DNA of 64,000 bases from Actinopolyspora biskrensis (GTDB lineage Bacteria > Actinomycetota > Actinomycetes > Mycobacteriales > Pseudonocardiaceae). The stretch's first letter is position 1. Each line of letters starts with the position of its first letter. A program made the position numbers and the translations under genes. Location: the NCBI RefSeq assembly GCF_013408175.1, contig NZ_JACBYW010000004.1, positions 257,583 to 321,582 of the forward strand, read 5' to 3'. The notes below the pieces were generated by a model, which searched no databases, had not been told where the DNA came from, and saw nothing but the letters and a program-made list of their open reading frames with translations. This document shows, in pieces, positions 34,813 to 42,809 of this stretch.

Positions 34813-35595
34813 TCAGACCCCGGCACCCGTGGTCGGAAGCGCGGGCTGCCGCAGCGGCCAGCCCTCGGCCTCGAGCCGCACCTGGGCCGCCCGGGTCCGC
34901 AGCCGCTCGGCCTCGGCCTCGTCGTCGGTTTTGCTCGCCTGCTTCTCGAGATATCCCGCGAAACCGCGCGTCTGGGACCGGTACCACTCGACCTGCTGCT
35001 CGTGCAGTGCGCGCGGTTCGACGTCGCCGATCTGCTCGGGATAGCTCTTGGCCAGCCGCCACGCCAGCCGCGCCGCCGCGATGGCGTCCCCAGCGGAGGT
35101 GTGCGCTTCCCCGGCCTTGACCCGGTGGTGCTCGCACAGGGCGGCCAGCGTGCGCTTGCCCTTGCGGTAGCGGTCCACGTGGCGGTCCATGCAGAGCGGA
35201 TCGACCACAGGCCCACCGAGCGGCAGCGAGCTGCCCAGGTGCCTGCGCGACTCCGCGTCCAGCAGGGACAGGTCGAAGCTGGCGTTGAACGCGATCAGCG
35301 GTGTCGTCGGCGACCACTGCGCGGCCAGCGCCTCGGTCATCTCGGCGACCACGGTCCCGACGGGTCTGCCGTGCGTGCGGGCGTGCTCGGTGTCGATTCC
35401 GTGAACCTCGGTGGACTCCGCCGGGATCTCGATTCCCGGGTCCGCCAGCCAGCTCGTGCACTCGGCCGGGTGCCCCGGAGTCACGGAAACCAACGTCGCG
35501 GTCACGATGCGATCCGTTTCGGTGTCGGTTCCCGTCGTTTCCAGGTCGAGGGCAAGCAGCGGACCGTCGGCCCACGACGTCGCGGAATCGTTCAT
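34813..35595 (-). CDS. DEDDh 3'-5' exonuclease (DnaQ-like)
   Basis: 260 aa. ExoI motif ALDLETTGTDT (Asp, Glu), ExoII FNASFDLSLL (Asp) and ExoIII HTSAGDAIAA (His, Asp) are all present. This gives the full DEDDh set of DnaQ-like exonucleases that remove nucleotides from DNA or RNA 3' ends. The C-terminal 80 residues form a basic helical extension found in a Streptomyces-type subgroup. ATG 35595. It is co-transcribed with the DUF5710-HNH gene. Confidence 0.9.
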   Translation of the reverse strand: MNDSATSWADGPLLALDLETTGTDTETDRIVTATLVSVTPGHPAECTSWLADPGIEIPAESTEVHGIDTEHARTHGRPVGTVVAEMTEALAAQWSPTTPLIAFNASFDLSLLDAESRRHLGSSLPLGGPVVDPLCMDRHVDRYRKGKRTLAALCEHHRVKAGEAHTSAGDAIAAARLAWRLAKSYPEQIGDVEPRALHEQQVEWYRSQTRGFAGYLEKQASKTDDEAEAERLRTRAAQVRLEAEGWPLRQPALPTTGAGV

Positions 35596-35754
35596 GAATC
35601 CGAAGGTATCCGACGGTGCCGACTCCGAACAGCCGCCACCCTGGTGGTGTCCCCCGCGGGCACAGCGCGAAGGAGCGCCGCGCACGGACGATGCCGTGCG
35701 CGGCGCTTGTCGGAGCGGCCCCGCCGCGGGGTGCTCGTTGATCTCCTCCGCTGG

Positions 35755-36420
35755 TCAGGCCTCCAGGAAGTCGACCACCTCGCCGAGCGTCGAGGTGTCG
35801 CTGAGGAAACCGATGTGCGTGGTGCAGGTGGTGCGGTTGTTGTCCGCGCCCGTGACGCGGGTGTTGGTGTAGGGAATGATCACTCCGTCGCAGGCCGAGT
35901 ACCAGGTGGCGTACTCGGAGTCGCCGGGAGTCCGGTCACCGGAGTTGAGCTGTTCCTCGAAGTCCGATCCCGGGGTCATCTCCTGGCAGGAGGCGTTGTA
36001 CAGGCACGTGCTCGCGGAGGTGGTCCCCCGGTTGGCTCCGGCCAGCGAGGCCCAGTGACCCACGTCGGTGTGGCCGCCGAGCTCCTTCATGTACCAGCGG
36101 CTGACGAGCCCGCCCATGGAGTGATTGACGATGTCCACTTTGTCCGCCCCGGTCTCGGCGAGGACGTTGTCGACGTATCCGGCCAGTTCGGCCGCGCTTC
36201 GCTCGTTCGACTGACTCCAGTCGTACTCGAAGGAGTGCAGCTGGGAGTCCGAGTACCCGCTCAGTCTGAACTGGGCCTCGGCCGCGGTCCAGTTGGAGGC
36301 GCTGCCCGAGTACCCGTGCACGAACACGACGGGGTTCGGTTCCGCCGCGTTGGCCACGGCGGGAAAGCCGAACGCCGCCAGGGCGACGCTCGCGAGCAAC
36401 AAGCCGAGTTTCCTGCGCAT
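35755..36420 (-). CDS. Secreted triacylglycerol lipase/esterase
   Basis: 221 aa. A signal peptide ends at about ANA|AEP (residue 25). The mature enzyme is a small alpha/beta hydrolase like Bacillus LipA: VVFVHGYSGS oxyanion turn, nucleophile Ser101 in NHSMGG, an aspartate in SACDGVI and His in THIGFL. Four cysteines suggest disulfides after export. ATG has CAGGAGGA upstream. It diverges from the second LAL-type regulator across a region with two strong palindromes. Confidence 0.92.
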   Translation of the reverse strand: MRRKLGLLLASVALAAFGFPAVANAAEPNPVVFVHGYSGSASNWTAAEAQFRLSGYSDSQLHSFEYDWSQSNERSAAELAGYVDNVLAETGADKVDIVNHSMGGLVSRWYMKELGGHTDVGHWASLAGANRGTTSASTCLYNASCQEMTPGSDFEEQLNSGDRTPGDSEYATWYSACDGVIIPYTNTRVTGADNNRTTCTTHIGFLSDTSTLGEVVDFLEA

Positions 36421-36480
36421 GAAGTCCTCCTGGTGGGTTTTCGACAGGACGCGCCGAGTCTCCGACCGAGGAGGAGGCGG

Positions 36481-36506
36481 ACACATCGGTGAAATCACCG
36501 GTGTGT
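36481..36506. promoter_or_regulatory. 26-bp palindrome in the lipase/LuxR divergent region
   Basis: Arms ACACATCGGTGA and TCACCGGTGTGT match at 11 of 12 positions with a two-base centre. It lies 61 bp upstream of the lipase start, which fits an operator for a dimeric regulator. Confidence 0.6.
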
Positions 36507-36509
36507 GTT

Positions 36510-36529
36510 CTCCGGAAATTTTTCCGGAG
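36510..36529. promoter_or_regulatory. 20-bp palindrome adjacent to the previous one
   Basis: Perfect nine-base arms CTCCGGAAA and TTTCCGGAG around TT, three bases from the first dyad. It could be a second operator or a hairpin that insulates the divergent genes. Confidence 0.55.
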
Positions 36530-36758
36530 TACATCCGCGGTTGGTTCGAGCGAGCCACCCCGGGGCCGTCCTCTCCGGACCCTGCGCCCCTTCGGCGCGT
36601 CGGCGTCGAAACGCACCACCCGAGCCACCGGCACCGCCGCGGGAGGCCCCGCTCGTCGAGCAGCTACGAGGACCGAGCCGGAAAAACTCCAACGGGAAGA
36701 GTGCTTGATGCTCCGGTTGTACCTTTCCGGAATCGTGACCACCGGAGACACTGTTGCC

Positions 36759-39491
36759 ATGTCGGACGGGAACACCGGTCGGGCCGGACGGTCGACCCGG
36801 TTGCACGGCCGTGAGGACACAGTGGACGAGCTGCGGGAGCGGAGCGCCCGCGCCGCGGAAGGCAACGGCGCGGTCGTGGTGCTGACGGGACCGCGCGGAA
36901 GCGGGAAAACGACCCTGCTCGAGCGGGTGGCTCGTGATACCGGCTTCGCCGCCGTCGACCTGTGCGGAGTCCGCGCCGAGCGCGATCTCCCGCTGTCCGG
37001 GCTGGCTCGGCTGGCCACTTCGGACGACGCCGGTCCGGAAGCGGTGTGCTCGCCCGAACACGACGAGATCGCGTGCTGCACCGCGTTGCTCCGGGAGCTG
37101 ACCACCCGCTGTCGCCGCGGTCCCGTGCTCCTCCGCGTGGACGACGCCGGGTTGGTGGACCCCGCCTCGCTGCGGGTGCTGGGGCTGCTCGGACGCAGGC
37201 TCCACCGGTTGCCGCTGCTGCTCGTGTTCGCGGTGGAAACCGATCCGCTGGGGCGGGAGCCCGCGACGGAGCCGCTGGAGGGTTTCGACCGGATAGCCCT
37301 CGGACCGCTGGACGAGTGGGCCGGGGCGCGGCTGCTGCGCGAACGCGCGAGATGCTCGCCCGCTCCCGAGGCGGTCGAGGACGCGCTCGCTCGTTGCGGC
37401 GGGCTTCCGCTGGCCCTCTCGGAGGTCGCCGAGTCCCTCACCGCGGAACGGGCGGCCGGGCTCGCTCCTCCGCGACTTCCGCCGGACGGCAGGCTGCTCA
37501 CCGAAGCGGGAAACGAGCTGCGCGGGCTCGCGCCTTCGGCACGCAGGTTGGCGCTGCTGCTGGTGGTCGGGGAACGGTTGAGCCTGGAAACCGTGCACCG
37601 CGCGGCCCCCGAGGACTCGGCCGCCCCGGGAGCGTGGCGCGAACTCCTCGGTGCGGGGCTGGTGCACGTCTCCGAGCGGACGGTGCGCTTCTCCTGCGAG
37701 CTCGTGCGCGTCGGGCTGCTGGACCGGGTCTGTCCCGCGGAGTCACGGGAGGCGCACCTCCGGCTGGCCGAGGTCTTCGAACGCGACGGGGACCGGGCGA
37801 GGGCCGTCCGGCACCGCTGCGCGGCGGGGGAGGACCTCGGCGGTCGGCTCCCCGCGGAACTGGCCGAGGCCGCCGAAACGGCGAGCGGGGTCCGTGACCA
37901 CTCCGCTGCCTCCGAGCTGCACGAGCTGGCCGCGGCCCACTGCGCCGAGGGCGACGACAGGGCGGAGCGGCTGCTCGCGGCGGGGCGCGAGGCGTGGGCG
38001 GACGGGGATACGCGACGGGCCCGCGCCCTGTCCCGCCGTGCCGGTCCGCTGGTTCGCGAGGTGCGGACCCGTGCGGCGAACGAGCTGCTGCGCGGTGGGC
38101 TCGAGCTCTGCGACGGCGACCCGGACACGGCGCGGAGAAGCCTCACCACCGCGGCCGAGGCCCTGCTCGGCACCGACAGGAAAGCGGCGTTCCGGGCGCT
38201 GATGCTGGCCGGGGAGGCCAGCTGCGTCACCGGTGACTACCGGGGCTACTACGCGCTGGCCGAGCGGGCCGAGCAGTTGAGGTCCCGGGAGGAGACCGCC
38301 GAAGTCACGCTGATGCTCGAACACTTCGAGGGCATGTCGGCGACCTTCCGGGGCAGGCACGCGGCAGCCGTGCCCCCGCTGCGGCGGGTGGTGCGGCTGG
38401 CCGGCTCCGCGGTCGATCCCATGTCGGTCATCTGGGGCAGCCAGGCCGCGTTCACGCTCGGCCTGCTGGAGACCTCCCGCGAACTCGCCCGGCGGGCGCG
38501 CGGCCTCGCGCACCGGAACGGGGACACCGCTCAGGAACCGTGGGCCTGCGTCTACGGCTGTCTTTCCGCGCTGGCGCTGGACCGGTATGCCGAAGCCGAC
38601 GCCGCGGCTCTGGAGGGGCTGCGGCTGGCCAGGGCGTTCGGGCAGCGGAACCGGGCGGTCGACCACCTGGTCCTGTTGGCGCTGGTGGCCGCGCTGCGCG
38701 GAGATCTAGAAACGGTGCGGGTCCGCCTGGACCGGGCTTGCGCCGAGGAGATGTCCGGCAGGGGGCTCGGACGGCCGGACGCCTTCGTCAGCTGGGGAGC
38801 GGCCTGCGCCGAGCTCGCCCACGGCAGGCCGGCCGAGGCGACCAGACAGCTGCGGCTGATGAGTTCGGGAGCCGGTGGTTTCAACCCGGCGGTGGGGGTG
38901 CTCGCCGCTCCGCACTTCGTGGAGGCCGCCGTCTCCTGCGGGGAGTTCGAGAGCGCGGGGCGGTTGCTGACGGCTTTCGACCGCTGGGTGTCGTCCACCG
39001 AGAGCCCGGCGCGGCTGGCGCTGTCCCACCGGTGCCACGCGCTGCTCGCCCGGCGGACCTCCGAGGCGGAGGAGCGGTTCCGGACCGCTGTGGAGCTGCA
39101 CCGGGGCAGCGGGAGCTCACTGGAGCTGGCCAAGACCGAGCTGCTGTACGCCGGCCGGCTGCGCAGGGCGCGCAGACCCACCGACGCCAGGGAGCTGCTC
39201 GGCGAGGCCCACACCATCTTCCTCCGATACGGAGCCGAGAGGTGGGCGGACAGGGCGCGGGCCGAGCTCAGAGCCGCCGGACACACCGTCCCGGGAGGCG
39301 ACGGGGCCGCCGTCCCGGAGTTGACGGGACAGCAGTCCCGCATATCGGCCCTGGTGGCGGAGGGGGCGACCAACCGTGAGATAGCGGAGCGGCTCTGCAT
39401 CAGCGAACGCACCGTCGAACACCACCTGCGCAACGTTTTCGTCAAGCTCGGTGTGCGCTCCCGGGTAGAGCTGACCAGGATGCTGGGCTGA
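36759..39491 (+). CDS. LAL-type LuxR-family regulator (second)
   Basis: About 910 aa. AAA domain with Walker A GPRGSGKTT near residue 45 and Walker B-like LLRVDDAGL; a long helical repeat region; and a C-terminal LuxR HTH LVAEGATNREIAERLCISERTVEHHLRNV. I set the start at ATG 36759, about 15 residues before LHGRE. An ATG at 36708 with a purine-rich upstream stretch would add 17 residues. It shares no close operon partner. The divergent secreted lipase is a natural candidate target. Confidence 0.9.
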   Translation: MSDGNTGRAGRSTRLHGREDTVDELRERSARAAEGNGAVVVLTGPRGSGKTTLLERVARDTGFAAVDLCGVRAERDLPLSGLARLATSDDAGPEAVCSPEHDEIACCTALLRELTTRCRRGPVLLRVDDAGLVDPASLRVLGLLGRRLHRLPLLLVFAVETDPLGREPATEPLEGFDRIALGPLDEWAGARLLRERARCSPAPEAVEDALARCGGLPLALSEVAESLTAERAAGLAPPRLPPDGRLLTEAGNELRGLAPSARRLALLLVVGERLSLETVHRAAPEDSAAPGAWRELLGAGLVHVSERTVRFSCELVRVGLLDRVCPAESREAHLRLAEVFERDGDRARAVRHRCAAGEDLGGRLPAELAEAAETASGVRDHSAASELHELAAAHCAEGDDRAERLLAAGREAWADGDTRRARALSRRAGPLVREVRTRAANELLRGGLELCDGDPDTARRSLTTAAEALLGTDRKAAFRALMLAGEASCVTGDYRGYYALAERAEQLRSREETAEVTLMLEHFEGMSATFRGRHAAAVPPLRRVVRLAGSAVDPMSVIWGSQAAFTLGLLETSRELARRARGLAHRNGDTAQEPWACVYGCLSALALDRYAEADAAALEGLRLARAFGQRNRAVDHLVLLALVAALRGDLETVRVRLDRACAEEMSGRGLGRPDAFVSWGAACAELAHGRPAEATRQLRLMSSGAGGFNPAVGVLAAPHFVEAAVSCGEFESAGRLLTAFDRWVSSTESPARLALSHRCHALLARRTSEAEERFRTAVELHRGSGSSLELAKTELLYAGRLRRARRPTDARELLGEAHTIFLRYGAERWADRARAELRAAGHTVPGGDGAAVPELTGQQSRISALVAEGATNREIAERLCISERTVEHHLRNVFVKLGVRSRVELTRMLG

Positions 39492-39514
39492 CGTTTTATA
39501 ACCCATAGCAGCAC

Positions 39515-39702
39515 TTCGCGTGGTTGGCCGGGTAGCCGTCACGTGAGTCGGGGCCTTGCTGCGTCGGAGGGCACCTCGAGTAGCGGCCTACGCCACGTGC
39601 CCTCCCCGCCTCGCGATGCATCCGACTCACGCACCGGGGTCCCCGCGCTGCGTAGGCTCCAAGCGCTCGGGGCAGACGAAGCCTTTTGCTAGAGGTTCTT
39701 GG
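39515..39702 (+). repeat. Dispersed structured repeat, copy A
   Basis: Fills most of the 330-bp gap between the LuxR and FNT genes. Outer stem GTGAGTCGG (39543-39551) pairs with CCGACTCAC (39622-39630). Middle stem GGAGGGCAC (39566-39574) pairs with GTGCCCTCC (39597-39605). The apical GTAG-CGGC-CTAC is conserved in all full copies. The tail ends near GAAGCCTTTTGC. Frames through it are not conserved between copies, so it is non-coding. Confidence 0.85.
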
Positions 39703-39821
39703 AGAGTGCGTGGAGCGGGGCCGTCCCCGGTGCGGGCCGGTTCGTCGGGCGTGGTTCCGCGATCGCCCGCACAATGAGTCCGCGCGTTTGCCGAGTCGAG
39801 CGACGACGGTGCGGAAGGCCG

Positions 39822-40667
39822 ATGGCTACCGGAGATCAGGACGACGACCAGCTGCGGACCGACAGCAAGGGCAGGCACCCTCCGCTGCGCGAGGACGAGG
39901 TGGAGCGGGCGTTCGACGCGATCGTGGCCCGTGGTCGTCCGAGACTCTTCCGGACCTTGCCCGAGCTGCTGGCCAGCGGAGTCATAGCCGGGGTGGAGAT
40001 ATCGCTGGGAGTGCTCGCCTTCCTGGCCGTCGAGGAGGCCACCGGCAGCGAGCTGCTGGCCGGGTTGGCCTTCGGGGTGGGCTTCATAGCTCTGCTGCTG
40101 GGCAACAGCGAGCTGTTCACCGAGGGGTTCCTGGTTCCGATCGCCGTGGTGCTCGCGAAGGAGGCGGGCTGGTGGCGGCTGCTGCGGTTCTGGGGGATCA
40201 CGCTGGCGGGGAACCTGTTCGGGGGTTGGCTGAGCATGTGGATGGTGGTGGTCGCCTTCCCGGGGCTGGGGTCCGCGGTCGTGGCGACCGGGCGCACCTT
40301 CGCCGAGTCCGGTTTCACCCTGCGCACTTTCCTGCTCGCCGTGCTGGCCGGAAGTGCCATGACCCTGCTGACCAGGATGCGCATCGGCACCTCCGACGAC
40401 GTGGCACGCGTGATCGCCTCGCTGACCACGGCTCTGCTGGTGGCGGGGTTGAGCATGTACCACTCGGTGCTGGACACCCTGTTCCTGTTCGGAGGCATCC
40501 ACGCGGGCGCGGGCTACGGCTACGGGACGTGGGTGGCGTTCTTCGGCTGGACCGTGCTGGGCAACGCCGTGGGGGGCATAGGGCTTACGAGTTTCCTGCG
40601 CCTGGTGCGCAGCCACGAGCGGCTCTACGAGTGGCGGCGCACCGCCCCGGCGAGCAACCGCCCCTGA
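39822..40667 (+). CDS. Formate/nitrite transporter (FNT) family channel
   Basis: 281 aa. A cytoplasmic N-terminal 45 residues precede six membrane helices. The FNT fingerprint is LLLGNSELFTEGFLVPIAVVL, with a second half-helix motif LSMYHSVLDTLFLFGGIHAG. It resembles the YfdC branch of the pentameric FNT channels that move small monovalent anions such as formate, nitrite or hydrosulfide. The substrate is not predictable. ATG 39822 is the first start after a poorly protein-like stretch. A GC-rich hairpin follows the gene. Confidence 0.9.
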   Translation: MATGDQDDDQLRTDSKGRHPPLREDEVERAFDAIVARGRPRLFRTLPELLASGVIAGVEISLGVLAFLAVEEATGSELLAGLAFGVGFIALLLGNSELFTEGFLVPIAVVLAKEAGWWRLLRFWGITLAGNLFGGWLSMWMVVVAFPGLGSAVVATGRTFAESGFTLRTFLLAVLAGSAMTLLTRMRIGTSDDVARVIASLTTALLVAGLSMYHSVLDTLFLFGGIHAGAGYGYGTWVAFFGWTVLGNAVGGIGLTSFLRLVRSHERLYEWRRTAPASNRP

Positions 40668-40744
40668 GCACGCTTCGGCGCAGGCAGCGGGACCCGGGCA
40701 CCGCCCCGGGGATCCGGGCAGCTCCCCTCCCGGAGGTGGGCGGA

Positions 40745-40759
40745 GCCCGGCCGCCGGGC
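40745..40759. terminator. Short GC-rich hairpin between convergent genes
   Basis: GCCCGGC and GCCGGGC arms with a single-base centre, 78 bp after the FNT stop and 9 bp after the stop of the opposing membrane-protein gene. A plausible bidirectional terminator, though short. Confidence 0.4.
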
Positions 40760-40767
40760 CGACCGCG

Positions 40768-41886
40768 TTACTCCTCGCGCTGCTCGGCCTGTTGCTGGCT
40801 CTCCCTGCGCTGGGCCTCCCGGTACCCGTAGGCGGCACGGCGCACCGTGGCGTCGTCCTCCAGTCCGGAGCCCAGGGCGCCCGCGGCCACGCCCATCGAA
40901 GCGGCTCCCCAGGCCAGCCCCAGGTAGTCGCCGAACGAGGTGGTGCCGCCGAGCTTGCTGCTCAGCAGCTGGGGGTCGATCAGCATCAGCGCCAGGGCCA
41001 GGTTCACCAGGAACAGCGTGACGTACATCAGCCCGACCCCGATCGTGACGGTCGTCGCGGTCGAGGCGTTGTAGAGCACGCGCTGCTCCCGGTCGTGCGA
41101 GTGGTGCGGTTTCTCCCACAGGTGGTGGGTGAGGATCAGCCACGCGACCATCAGCGCGATCACACCGGCGACGACGACTCCGCGGCGCGCCGGTCCCACC
41201 AGGTCGCCGATCTGCCAGACCGTGCTCGAGGTGAGCCCGAACACCGAGGTGGCCAGGGAAGCGGCCACCGCCCCGGACATGCCCAGCACGAGACGCCACG
41301 GCGTGTTGCTGCGCACCATCCCGGAAAGCAGCCGCAGGCGCCCGCGCCACTTCGTGGCCCGGTAGCGCACGGAGACGGCCTTGCCCTCCGGCTTCTCCCT
41401 GCGGATGGGGGCGAGCAGCTCGGTCAGCTCGCTGTGCAGGCCACGCCTTCTCCTCCGGGGCCGCTCGTCGGCGGGTTCCGTTCCGCTCGACTCCTCGGTG
41501 GCCCTGAGGATCTCGTCGACGGCCTGCAATATCATCTGACGCGCCCGGCGGCGCGGCTGGAGCCCACCGAGCGCGGGCAGCGACACGAGTCCGACGCGGG
41601 GGTGTTCCTCACCGATGTTGGCCAGCACCGGCCGACTGCTGGTGCGCAGCGGCAGGTCGGTGACTCCGATCGCGTAGTCCCAGCGCTGTGCCGCGCGTTG
41701 GTTCTCGATGGCGTCGAGGATGTCCTTGCCCTTGCTGCGCCCCGCCACCACCGGATCGCACACCACCTCGACGACCCACTCGGACCCGCCGATGTGCGCT
41801 TCGAGCTGTTCGGGCAGCTGCTGTGCCAGCGCCCTGGCCACGTGATCGGGGGAGTCCGGATCACTGATCAGGCCCAAACGCGGCAT
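40768..41886 (-). CDS. Conserved membrane protein, function unknown
   Basis: 372 aa. The N-terminal 125 residues are soluble alpha/beta (PRLGLISDPDSPDHVARALAQ... VVEVVCDPVVAG). A charged RRRRR segment follows (~145). Four hydrophobic segments lie between about 200 and 335 (LVLGMSGAVAASLATS, GVVVAGVIALMVAWLIL, TIGVGLMYVTLFLVNLALALML, LGLAWGAASMGVAAGALG). The tail is Gln/Glu/Arg-rich. Similar proteins occur widely in actinobacteria without an assigned role. It is followed by two small genes on the same strand. Confidence 0.75.
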   Translation of the reverse strand: MPRLGLISDPDSPDHVARALAQQLPEQLEAHIGGSEWVVEVVCDPVVAGRSKGKDILDAIENQRAAQRWDYAIGVTDLPLRTSSRPVLANIGEEHPRVGLVSLPALGGLQPRRRARQMILQAVDEILRATEESSGTEPADERPRRRRRGLHSELTELLAPIRREKPEGKAVSVRYRATKWRGRLRLLSGMVRSNTPWRLVLGMSGAVAASLATSVFGLTSSTVWQIGDLVGPARRGVVVAGVIALMVAWLILTHHLWEKPHHSHDREQRVLYNASTATTVTIGVGLMYVTLFLVNLALALMLIDPQLLSSKLGGTTSFGDYLGLAWGAASMGVAAGALGSGLEDDATVRRAAYGYREAQRRESQQQAEQREE

Positions 41887-41997
41887 TGACCTCGCTCCCT
41901 GGGAGAAGTTCGCTGGTCGGGTCGGCGGGGTGCTCGCCCGGCGGAGCCCCGGTTCGTGGAACCGGGAGCTCTCCGCGTGTGGACCCGCTCGTGGGCG

Positions 41998-42333
41998 TCA
42001 CCGGTGTTCGATGCCGTATCCGGAACGGCTCGAGGTGCCGTGCATGGTGGGGCGGTCGGAGCTGCGCGGCGCCTTCGGGGTGACGTCGGAGCCGGACCTG
42101 CTGTGCTCCGGCTCGTCCGAGGGTTTGCCCTCACCGCCCTCGGTGGGCGTCGCGCCCTGTTCGAGTTCCTCCAACCGCGCGTTGAGCAGTTCGATCACCT
42201 GCGGCCGGTTCGCGTGGGCGCGCTCGTGCTCGACCAGGGTGTTGAGCTGTTCCTCGTCCAGCGAGCGGATCCGGTGCTGCATCGTCGTCAGCGGAAGTTC
42301 GTCGAACTCGGGGATGGGGAGTTGTTCCGTCAC
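41998..42333 (-). CDS. Small helical hypothetical protein
   Basis: 111 aa. The first 60 residues (LPIPEFDELPLTTMQHRIRSL... LNTLVEHERAHANRPQVIELL) form a conserved helical module seen in short actinobacterial proteins. The rest is a Ser/Gly/Pro-rich disordered tail. GTG at 42333 follows AAGGAG with good spacing. An in-frame reading upstream is not protein-like. Function unknown. Confidence 0.65.
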   Translation of the reverse strand: MTEQLPIPEFDELPLTTMQHRIRSLDEEQLNTLVEHERAHANRPQVIELLNARLEELEQGATPTEGGEGKPSDEPEHSRSGSDVTPKAPRSSDRPTMHGTSSRSGYGIEHR

Positions 42334-42371
42334 GGCGGACTCCTTCGTTCCGAGAGGATTCCTGGGGGACT

Positions 42372-42590
42372 TCAGGCGGACACGACCGGGGCGACCCAGC
42401 CGTCGTCGGTGGTGGTCCAGTCGGCGCTGCGGTTCCAACCCGCCGCGAGCAGCTCGTCGTCGGCGTGCAGCGGTTCGGACACGGTCTTGGGCAGCTCCAG
42501 CTCGACGATCTCGGCACCGCGGTCGTCACGCACGATCACCGAGGGGCTGGCCACCTCGTCTCCCAGCCTGAAGTGAGCGGTGTTGGCCAT
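42372..42590 (-). CDS. Small hypothetical protein (72 aa)
   Basis: Starts MANTAHFRLGDEVASPSVIV with GGAGGACC upstream and has several beta-like strands. It ends SADWTTTDDGWVAPVV. There is no recognised domain. It lies just upstream of the 111-aa gene on the same strand and is probably co-transcribed with it. Confidence 0.6.
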   Translation of the reverse strand: MANTAHFRLGDEVASPSVIVRDDRGAEIVELELPKTVSEPLHADDELLAAGWNRSADWTTTDDGWVAPVVSA

Positions 42591-42809
42591 TCCGGGTCCT
42601 CCAACAGGTCGTTCGTCCGGGCTCGCCTCCACTCGCGGTCGCCCGCCTTCGTCTCGGGTACCCGGTTCCCGCTCTGTTTAAGCGTCGTCGGCACGTGCTC
42701 CGCGACCACGGGTGCCCCGGCCCGTGGTGGTGCCGCGGGGCCGCCCGGCGGCTACGCAAAGCGAGTGACGGGAGTTGCCCACGGGTACCCCGAAGATCAG
42801 CATGAGGGG

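Noticed and set aside
33030-35216. Upstream part of a 1064-codon minus-strand frame that runs into the TetR-linked aldo/keto reductase
   Set aside because: Only the part from ATG 33029 matches an aldo/keto reductase. The rest overlaps the MOSC, DUF5710-HNH and exonuclease genes in another frame and has Gly/Arg-rich composition.
35936-38230. 764-codon minus-strand frame opposite the LuxR-type regulator
   Set aside because: Mostly Ser/Arg/Ala runs. It shadows the plus-strand regulator, whose ATPase and HTH motifs are clear.
39556-39777. Short frame with a MHPTHAP segment, recurring in the repeat copies
   Set aside because: The frame is interrupted by a stop in copy C and lacks a ribosome-binding site. 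The similarity comes from the non-coding repeat.
42591-42809. Iron box before the siderophore genes
   Set aside because: Looked for a TTAGGTTAGGCTAACCTAA-type site; nothing close was found.
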